A stretch of 13,266 nucleotides of DNA from JBDTMC01 sp039934475 (GTDB lineage: Bacteria > Acidobacteriota > Terriglobia > Bryobacterales > Bryobacteraceae). Every line of letters begins with the position of its first letter. The stretch's first letter is position 1. Below the pieces are notes generated by a model, which saw only the letters and a list, made by a program, of their open reading frames with translations, did not search any database and was not told where the DNA came from. Where the stretch lies: the NCBI GenBank assembly GCA_039934475.1, contig JBDTMC010000191.1:1-13266 (forward strand), read 5' to 3'. Both the position numbers and the translations under genes were made by a program. Of the stretch, positions 7,436 through 13,266 are shown in pieces.

Positions 7436-7900
7436 ATGCCACGCACGCCAGACTTCGAGACGAGTTCATTAGGTCACCTCGACGAAATCTATCGGGTGGC
7501 CTACTCGCTGCTTCCCAATCAAGCCAGTGCTCAGTCGGCTGTCGAACGGACCTATCTGGAGGCCGACCGCAAGGGTGCGCCACCGGCAGGAATCTCCACG
7601 CGCGTCTGGCTGCTCAGCATACTCATTCGCACCATTCGGCGATCTCCGGCGCGATGGTTTTCGCTGCCTCTTCGCAAAGGGGAGGTGGATCCCGTTTTTA
7701 GGGCGCTTCAGAAAGTGCCTTTCCGTGAAGCCGCGGCGGTCGTACTTTCAGACGCCATGGATCTGAGCGGTGAGGACATGGCTGCGATTCTGCAAACCTC
7801 GGCCGGCACAATAGCCGCATGCCTCGCCCGCGCCCGCCGTATCCTGGCCGCAAATCTAACTCACTACGCCAAGAGGGAATCCTGTGTTGCCGCGGTCTAA
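7436..7900 (+). CDS. Divergent ECF-type sigma-70-like protein
   Basis: 154 residues, resembling a shortened extracytoplasmic-function sigma factor that would direct RNA polymerase to stress promoters. The N-terminal part matches region 2 (HLDEIYRVAYSLLPNQASAQSAVERTYLEA, about 14-43; TRVWLLSILIRTIRR, about 55-69). The C-terminal part matches region 4 (FRALQKVPFREAAAVVLSDAMDLSGEDMAAILQTSAGTIAACLARARRIL, about 88-137). The linker is only about 20 residues. The recognition helix reads GTIAACLARAR where sigma factors usually have GTV-x-SRL-x-RAR, so DNA contacts may be weakened. It overlaps the downstream DM13 gene by 17 bases, indicating coupled translation. It may be a working but unusual sigma factor, or a decayed one. 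No Shine-Dalgarno sequence precedes the ATG. Confidence 0.75.
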   Translation: MPRTPDFETSSLGHLDEIYRVAYSLLPNQASAQSAVERTYLEADRKGAPPAGISTRVWLLSILIRTIRRSPARWFSLPLRKGEVDPVFRALQKVPFREAAAVVLSDAMDLSGEDMAAILQTSAGTIAACLARARRILAANLTHYAKRESCVAAV

Positions 7901-8327
7901 AGATCAATGGGCGCTTTTGCTGCTGACCGCCGCCTTGATTGCCCTGGGTAAGCCAGCGTGGATGTGGGCCTTCCCTTTGAAGCCAATGTTGCAAGGGGAA
8001 TTTCATTCAGTGGCGCATAGGGGGACAGGCCGCGCCACCATCTACAGGGGTATGAAGGGCGAATTGATTCTGGAAGTCACCAATGCCAGAACCGCGTTTC
8101 GGCCCGACTTGATGATCTACCTGCTCGACGCGCCCGACGCCGCCAATAATGAGGACGCTGCGAAGGCCCGCTGCACCGTGATCGCCCGTTTCGATCCCGC
8201 CGGGGCGAATCTGCGCTTTCGACTGCCCGCCGGCCTCGATCTCTCCACACCGAAAAGCGTCACCATCTGGTCGCCCAAGTATGGCGTTAACTTCACCACG
8301 GCTCCCTTGCGGCCGGTGGTGTACTGA
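7884..8327 (+). CDS. Membrane-anchored DM13-domain protein
   Basis: 147 residues. A hydrophobic N-terminal segment (about 8-30, WALLLLTAALIALGKPAWMWAF) should act as a signal anchor. A DM13 domain follows (about 38-143): GEFHSVAHRGTGRATIYRG..., LILEVTNARTAFRPDLMIYLLD, and the C-terminal VTIWSPKYGVNFTTAPL. DM13 domains are thought to serve in extracytoplasmic electron transfer or redox reactions. The family usually has a Cys after VxIW ('IWC'), but here it is Ser130, leaving C97 as the only cysteine. The start is GTG 7884 (AGAGGGA 5 bases upstream) or the adjoining TTG 7887. It overlaps the sigma-like gene by 17 bases and ends 1 base before the convergent permease stop. Its function in this context is unknown. 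Confidence 0.8.
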   Translation: MLPRSKDQWALLLLTAALIALGKPAWMWAFPLKPMLQGEFHSVAHRGTGRATIYRGMKGELILEVTNARTAFRPDLMIYLLDAPDAANNEDAAKARCTVIARFDPAGANLRFRLPAGLDLSTPKSVTIWSPKYGVNFTTAPLRPVVY

Positions 8328-8328
8328 C

Positions 8329-10855
8329 CTATTCGTAGCGCAGCGCCACCAGCGGATCGACTTTGGCTGCGCGGCGCGCCGGCAGGTACCCGGCCAGCAG
8401 AGCCACCATCGCCAGCGTCAGCGTGGCGGCTGCGATTGTGATGGGATCGGCTGCACTCAGTCCGTATAACTGGCTGGCCACCGCTCGCGCGCCGGCATAG
8501 GCCGCGGGGATGCCGATGACGATCCCAGCCAGCACCACCACCAGCGTCTCCTTCAAAACCATTCGCAGCACTGCTCGTGATTCCGCCCCCAGCGCAATGC
8601 GGATGCCGATTTCATTGGTACGCCGCGTGATGGAGTACGACAGCACGCCGTACAATCCAATGCATGCCAGTGCCAGGGCCAGCACTCCAAAGAAGGCCGA
8701 TAGTTGAGCGATGAGGCGTTCCTGGGTGAGTGTCCGATCCACCAACTCGCCCAGCGGCACAAGGCTCGACACGGGCAGATTCCCGTCCACTTGCTCGATC
8801 TCGCGGCGCACCGCTGAGATCAGACTGTTGGGGTCGGCCAGAGTACGGATTTCGAAATTCGCGGAGCCTGGCGTTCCTCCCAATCCCTGATAAAACGGGA
8901 TGTAGAAGCGGCGCGGAATATCGCCGCGCAGTCTATGATCGCGATCGTCTTTGGACACGCCGACAATCTCAAAAGTCTCCCGCGTGTCCGGAAACTCGTC
9001 GGTGATATGCTTGCCGATCGGGTTGCGGTCGCCGAAGTAGAACTTCGCCATCGTCTCGTTGATCACGCAGACCTTCGCCGATGTGGCTGTATCCCGGATG
9101 CCTATGTCGCGTCCTAACAGTATGGGAATGCCCACCACCGAAAAGTAGTTCGGGCCCACCTGGTCGAACCGCGCCGAGTTATCACCGCGTTTCTGCGGCT
9201 TGTATCCTTCTACCGTGATGCGGTCAGCACTCTCAGACCCGCTGAACAGGCCGTTATCGGATAGAGTAGCCGCGCGAACGCCGGGCAGGGAACTCAGCCG
9301 TTCCAGCAGACTCTGGAACAGAGCCCCGCGAGTGGCCGTTTGGTAGCCCGCGCCGATGGCGTCCACATGAACCAGCAGCATCCTTTCGCGCGGATAGCCG
9401 AGGTTCACCTTTTGCAGGTTCCCGAAGGTTTGCAGGAACAGGCCCGCGCCGATCAACAACAGCAGCGAGATGGCCACCTGCGCGATCACCAACACTTTGC
9501 CCAGGGTGATGCGTCCGCCCCCGCCGACAATGCCGCGGGCGTTGTCCTTTAAAGTGCCGCCAATTTCCACGCGTGTAGCGCGCACAGCCGGCAGCAATCC
9601 AAAGAGCAATCCAGTGCCGAGGGAGACGGCCGCCGTGAAGCCGAGTACCCTCCAATCAAGGGGCACATCCAGTCCCACCGGGTTGGGTCCAGAGGAAGCC
9701 ATTTGCAGCAAAAGGCGACTGGCCCACATCGCCAGCACCACGCCTAGCGCGCCTCCCAGTAGGGAAAGAATCACGCTTTCCGTGAGCATCTGCGTGATCA
9801 GCCTGCCGCGGCTGGCGCCCAGAGCGAGCCGGATGCTGATTTCGCGTTTGCGTGCCGTCGCCCGCGCCAGTAGAAGGTTGGCGACGTTGGCGCAGGCGAT
9901 CAGCAAAACCAGGCCAACCACGGCCATCAATACCAGCACAGGTTGGCCAAACTCCTCCCGCATTGGGGAAGCTCCGCGGTCGCCGCGGTGCAATTTAATC
10001 TTTTGATTCGCCAGTTCCTTTTGGCGCTCCTCGCTAAGGTTCGCACCGGAACGCAGCAACTGCTGGAAGAGAACATTAAGACTGGCCTCCGCCTGCTGTT
10101 CCGTCGCGCCCGGTTTAAGGCGGCCGGCGACGGTCAGCCACATCACCTTTTCCACTTTCGAAGGATCGTCATGGAGCCAATCGCGGCCCGGATTCACCAG
10201 CGGCTGCATCATCATCGGCAGCCAGACATCGGGTGTCTCTCCGACGGTCTCTCCGAAGAAGCCCGGCGGCGCGACGCCGATGACGCTGAAGAAGGTCTTC
10301 TGAATCTGGATGCTGGCGCCGAGAACGCCGGCGTCGCGTCCGAAGCGGCGGTCCCAGTAGGCGTAGCTGAGCACGATGTAAGGATCGGCGCCCGGCGCTG
10401 TCTCATCGGCGGCAGTGAAGAAACGACCGAGCAGAGGCTTAACGCCCAGTGTGGAGAAATACTCGCCGGTGACAAGCCGTGTCCGCATCTCTTCGCGCGG
10501 CCCACCTTTGATGCTGGCATTTGTCTTGTCGGCGTTGCTTTCCGCTCCGAACATGCTCTTGAAGACCTGGTTGCGCTGCGCCAAGTTGCGAAGCCTCTTC
10601 ACAGGTGAAGAGGCTTCGTTCGCCGTTTTGCGATCCGATGGAAACACCCGCGGCTTCCGGATCGCTAAGCAAAACCAGCCTCGCCGGATCTTCCACAGGC
10701 AGAGGTTTCAACAGCAGGGCATCCAATAGGCTGAAGATCGCGGTGTTGACGCCAATGCCCAGCGCCAGCGAAAGTACGGCGACAGCAGCGAAGCCGGGGT
10801 TTTGGCGTAGCGCCCGCAACGCGTAGCGAACGTCCTTCAGCAGAGTGGAGAGCAT
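8329..10855 (-). pseudogene. Orphan ABC permease (ADOP, MacB/FtsX type), frameshifted
   Basis: A large integral-membrane permease of the acidobacterial duplicated-orphan type: two MacB-like periplasmic domains and two sets of FtsX helices, with no ATPase gene nearby. The first 87 codons (ATG 10853-10855, AAGGGG 8 bases upstream) encode the usual start LLKDVRYALRALRQNPGFAAVAVLSLALGIG and continue to SLFTCEE. The rest (LRNLAQRNQVF...) lies one base out of frame and runs to the normal end, VDPLVALRYE. Removing one C of the pair at 10594-10595 restores an 841-residue product that aligns without gaps to the family pattern here. FtsX blocks are clear (VANLLLARATARKREISIRLALGAS; NEIGIRIALGAE). As it stands, the 3' frame could start at GTG 10645-10647 (772 residues) but would lack the first helix. 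The break may be real or a sequencing error. No PadR-like N-terminal extension is present. Confidence 0.85.
10589..10618. repeat. Perfect 14+14-base inverted repeat at the permease frameshift
   Basis: CGAAGCCTCTTCAC (10589-10602) is exactly complementary to GTGAAGAGGCTTCG (10605-10618), with only two bases between. It lies within coding sequence, and the extra base that breaks the permease frame (one C of 10594-10595) is in one of its arms. Without that base the two arms would not match fully. A structure of this strength can block polymerases and template mutations. Confidence 0.9.
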
Positions 10856-10873
10856 AAACCTCGCCCCTTAGAC

Positions 10874-10902
10874 GCAATTGGAAACGTTTAGTTAGCTATA
10901 CT
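10874..10902 (+). promoter_or_regulatory. Candidate promoter for the amidohydrolase gene
   Basis: TATACT (10897-10902) matches a -10 box at 5 of 6 positions and lies 25 bases before the ATG of the amidohydrolase. The hexamer 17 bases upstream (GCAATT, 10874-10879) is a poor -35 match. The region is the 72-base gap between divergent genes, so it may also hold the permease promoter, for which I see no good boxes. Confidence 0.35.
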
Positions 10903-10927
10903 GAAGCCCTTCGTCCGGGAGACATCC

Positions 10928-12592
10928 ATGATACGCCTGTGCGCTTTCATTCTGCTGGCAGCCGGGCTTGCCGCGGCCCAGCAATATGATGTCCTCATTC
11001 GTAACGGGACTATCATTGACGGGTCTGGCGCCCCTGGCTATCGTGCGGACATCGCGATTCAGAATGACCGCATCGCGGCCATCGGCAAACTGGCGCCGGC
11101 AGATGCAAAGAAAGTGGTGGATGCGTCCGGCTTGGTCATCGCGCCGGGATTCATCGATATGCTGGGCCAATCCGAACTCTCGCTTCTCATCGATAGCCGG
11201 TCACTCAGCAAGCTATCCCAGGGCATCACCACGGAGATCACTGGTGAGGGTGGGTCAATTGCGCCGCAAAACAATCGAACCCTCGCCCCGATGAAGCCGC
11301 AGTTGGACGAATACAAGCTGCAAGTGGATTGGACCGGCCTGGATGGTTACTTTCGGCGCCTGGAGCGTGAAGGAACACCGATCAACTTCGGCACCTACGT
11401 CGGTGCGGCGCAAATCCGCGAAGCGGTAGTGGGCGACGACAACCGGGACCCTACCGCCGCTGAGATGGAGCAGATGAAGGAGATGACGGCCCAGGCCATG
11501 AAAGACGGGGCACTGGGTATTTCCACGGCGCTGATCTATCCGCCTGGCCACTACGCGAAAACCAGTGAATTGATCGAACTGGCGAAGATCGCCTCGCGCT
11601 ACGGCGGGCTGTACGCCACGCATATGAGAAGTGAAGGCGCTTCGGAGCAGGCGGCCGTGGACGAGGCCATTCGCATTGGGTTCGAAGCGCACATTCCGGT
11701 AGAGATCTTCCACCTCAAGGTTTCCGGCAAGTCGCGTTGGGGTTCCATGCCGCGCCTCGTGGCCCAGATACAAAAGGCCCGCAACGCCGGCTTGGACATC
11801 GGCGCGAACATCTATCCATATGTAGCCGGTGCCACCGCTCTTGCCTCCAGTTTGCCGCCTTGGGTGGCCGATGGGGGCATGGACAAACTGCTCGAACGGC
11901 TGCGCGATCCGCAGACACGGGCGCGAATCAAGAAGGACATGGCCACCGGCCACAAGGATTGGGAGAACCTCTATCTCGATTGCGGCGGCGCGCCGGGTGT
12001 CATGATTTCATCGGTGATTGAACCCGCTTTGAAGAAGTACACCGGCAAAAGGGTGAGCGAGGTGGCCGCTGCGCAGAAGAAGGACGCTCTCGATACGTTG
12101 TTTGATTTTGTGCTTGCCGATCGCGGGCAAACGGCTGCTCTTTACTTTATGGCTTCGGAGCAGGACAACGAATACGCGTGGAAGCAGCCCTGGACCAGTG
12201 TCGGCCTCGATTCCGGCGAGATGTCATTGGACGGCCCTTTGTTTGAGCCGCACACCCATCCCAGGACCTTCGGGTCAATGCCCCGTGTGCTGGGGCCGTT
12301 CGTTCGCGACAAGCATCTGACAACCCTGCCCGAGGCCGTCCGTAAGGTGACCGCACTTCCGGCGCAGCGGGAACGCCTCATTGACCGTGGCCTGCTGAAG
12401 CCCGGGTTCTTCGCCGACATTACCATCTTCAACGCGGCCACCATTACGGATAAGGCAACCTTTCAGGAACCGGCAAAATTGTCGAAAGGCATCGAATTTG
12501 TCTATGTGAACGGGCAACTCGCCTTCGACAAGGGTAGCCTCACCGCCGTCAAGAGCGGCCGCGTCCTTCGCGGCGCCGGCTGGAGACAGTAG
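10928..12592 (+). CDS. Secreted amidohydrolase, D-aminoacylase-like
   Basis: 554 residues with a cleavable signal peptide (MIRLCAFILLAAGLAAA, cut near residue 17), so the enzyme acts outside the cytoplasm. The body is an amidohydrolase-superfamily barrel: DVLIRNGTIIDGSG (21-34), DASGLVIAPGFIDM (65-78), and the closing composite β-domain KPGFFADITIFN (491-502). It is closest to N-acyl-D-amino-acid deacylases, which hydrolyse N-acyl-D-amino acids. Metal-ligand candidates include H232 (YATHMRSEG), H262 (EIFHLKVSG) and D428 (VGLDSG). HPRTFGSMPRVLG (444-456) is also a family hallmark. The HxH expected after PGFID is absent (LGQSE, 79-83), and Glu107 (GEGG) stands where D-aminoacylases have a ligand Cys. 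GGGAG lies 6 bases before the ATG. The gene appears to be alone in its transcript. The substrate is unknown. Confidence 0.88.
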   Translation: MIRLCAFILLAAGLAAAQQYDVLIRNGTIIDGSGAPGYRADIAIQNDRIAAIGKLAPADAKKVVDASGLVIAPGFIDMLGQSELSLLIDSRSLSKLSQGITTEITGEGGSIAPQNNRTLAPMKPQLDEYKLQVDWTGLDGYFRRLEREGTPINFGTYVGAAQIREAVVGDDNRDPTAAEMEQMKEMTAQAMKDGALGISTALIYPPGHYAKTSELIELAKIASRYGGLYATHMRSEGASEQAAVDEAIRIGFEAHIPVEIFHLKVSGKSRWGSMPRLVAQIQKARNAGLDIGANIYPYVAGATALASSLPPWVADGGMDKLLERLRDPQTRARIKKDMATGHKDWENLYLDCGGAPGVMISSVIEPALKKYTGKRVSEVAAAQKKDALDTLFDFVLADRGQTAALYFMASEQDNEYAWKQPWTSVGLDSGEMSLDGPLFEPHTHPRTFGSMPRVLGPFVRDKHLTTLPEAVRKVTALPAQRERLIDRGLLKPGFFADITIFNAATITDKATFQEPAKLSKGIEFVYVNGQLAFDKGSLTAVKSGRVLRGAGWRQ

Positions 12593-12617
12593 CTGTTGAG
12601 GGGTGGATCTCCGTGCC

Positions 12618-13028
12618 CTAAACGCCCACGCGGCGTTCACTCTCGGCGATAGGCGCGTCGTTGATACTGGCCAGGCGGCGCCGCATCAGCCCCTCTTCGT
12701 CGAACTCCCATAGTTCGTTTCCGTACGAGCGATACCACTGGCCGCTCTCGTCGTGCCACTCGTATTCGAAGCTCACCGCGATCCGGTTTCCGCGAAAGCC
12801 CCATAGGGTTTTCTTGAGCCGGTAGTCCAACTCCTTCGCCCACTTGCGGCGAAGGAGTGCTTTGATTTCCTCGCGGCCACGCAGGAATTCGGTGCGGTTG
12901 CGCCACTCTGAATCCGGCGAATAGGCCAATGCCACGCGTTCCGGGTCGCGGCTGTTCCACGCATCCTCGGCAGCCTGCACCTTCTGCAGGGCCGTCTCTT
13001 CCGTAAAGGGCGGGCGGATAGGCTGCAT
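12618..13028 (-). CDS. DUF1348 / NTF2-like (SnoaL-fold) protein
   Basis: About 136 residues of the DUF1348 family, a small cone-shaped NTF2-like fold of uncertain biochemical role. The signature stretches are all present: FTEETALQKVQAAEDAWNSRDPERVALAY near the N-terminus, WRNR.EFL.GREEIKALLRRKWAKELDYRL in the middle, and YEWHDESGQWYRSYGNELWEFDEEGLMRRR.ASIND at the end. Length is normal. I place the start at ATG 13026-13028; a GTG at 13035-13037 overlapping the upstream stop (GTGA) would add three residues, and neither has a good Shine-Dalgarno sequence. It directly follows the carboxymuconolactone-decarboxylase-like gene and probably shares its transcript. It converges with the amidohydrolase gene, with 25 bases between the stops and no evident terminator hairpin. 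Confidence 0.9.
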   Translation of the reverse strand: MQPIRPPFTEETALQKVQAAEDAWNSRDPERVALAYSPDSEWRNRTEFLRGREEIKALLRRKWAKELDYRLKKTLWGFRGNRIAVSFEYEWHDESGQWYRSYGNELWEFDEEGLMRRRLASINDAPIAESERRVGV

Positions 13029-13033
13029 CTTGA

Positions 13034-13266
13034 TCACACTTTCTGCGGCAGGGCGGCCTTCACGCGCGGGAAATCGATTTCGGTTTGCGCTACAAGATTG
13101 AAGTAGTTAGTGAAGATGTTGAGTGCGACGTGGGCCACCATTTCGATGATCTCCGCATCAGAGTAACCTGCGGCGCGGACCTTGTCGAGCGCGCCGTTTG
13201 ACACTTCGCCCTTCTGCACGACAACCGCCTGCAAGACCGACTGCGCCTTCGGCAAAATTTCCGCCT
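13034..13266 (-). CDS. Carboxymuconolactone decarboxylase / AhpD-like protein, 5' end outside window
   Basis: Only the C-terminal 76 or so residues are visible; the frame is open to the window edge, so the true start lies beyond it and the TTG at 13253-13255 should not be used. The sequence GYSDAEIIEMVAHVALNIFTNYFNLVAQTEIDFPRV is typical of the C-terminal half of AhpD/carboxymuconolactone-decarboxylase-fold proteins, many of which are peroxidase-like enzymes with a CxxC centre. That centre, if present, would be in the missing half, so activity cannot be judged. The stop codon is 5 bases before the ATG of the DUF1348 gene, suggesting an operon of two small proteins. Confidence 0.82.
   Translation of the reverse strand, partial: AEILPKAQSVLQAVVVQKGEVSNGALDKVRAAGYSDAEIIEMVAHVALNIFTNYFNLVAQTEIDFPRVKAALPQKV

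Noticed and set aside
10878..10902. TTGGAA with TATACT as a promoter pair
   Set aside because: The spacing is only 13 bases. I kept the -10 box alone as a low-confidence promoter.

Overview
The window looks like a housekeeping-plus-accessory stretch of a GC-rich (about 60% by eye) bacterial chromosome, most likely an acidobacterium of the Solibacter/Bryobacter type. This assignment is inferred from four gene types typical of that phylum: a 'duplicated orphan' FtsX/MacB permease with no ATPase gene beside it, a winged-helix/TPR regulator, a shortened ECF-sigma-like protein, and a small anti-sigma-like membrane protein. No rRNA, tRNA, CRISPR array, insertion sequence or integrase was seen.

Layout. 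Positions 1-120 have no gene but hold clustered ACGTAC palindromes and a hairpin downstream of the first gene. From 4840 down to 121 four genes run on the minus strand: a hemolysin III/PAQR membrane protein, the transcription accessory protein Tex, an NADPH-dependent FMN reductase, and an MFS efflux transporter. The last three have overlapping stop and start codons (TGATG and TTGA), so they are almost certainly co-transcribed and translationally coupled. From 4916 to 8327 lies a regulatory block: an anti-sigma-like membrane protein (+), a CadC-type winged-helix/TPR regulator (-), an ECF-sigma-like protein (+), and a membrane-anchored DM13-domain protein (+). The last two overlap by 17 bases. 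From 8329 to 10855 (-) is the orphan permease, which is broken by one frameshift. From 10928 to 12592 (+) is a secreted amidohydrolase of the D-aminoacylase group. The right edge (-) has a DUF1348/NTF2-like protein preceded by the tail of a carboxymuconolactone-decarboxylase/AhpD-like gene that runs off the window.

How the genes work together. Tex, the flavin reductase and the MFS pump form a compact operon with no obvious shared pathway. The sigma-like, DM13 and anti-sigma-like genes plausibly form, or once formed, an envelope redox-sensing unit around the winged-helix/TPR regulator, but this is inference. The two right-edge genes are adjacent and probably co-transcribed.

Most noteworthy observations. 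(1) The single-base frameshift in the permease lies inside a perfect 14+14-base inverted repeat. It looks like a quasipalindrome 'self-correction' mutation, or else a hairpin-induced sequencing error. (2) The amidohydrolase lacks the usual HxH metal motif after its first strand and has Glu where D-aminoacylases have a ligand Cys. (3) The anti-sigma-like and TPR genes overlap tail to tail by 132 bases.
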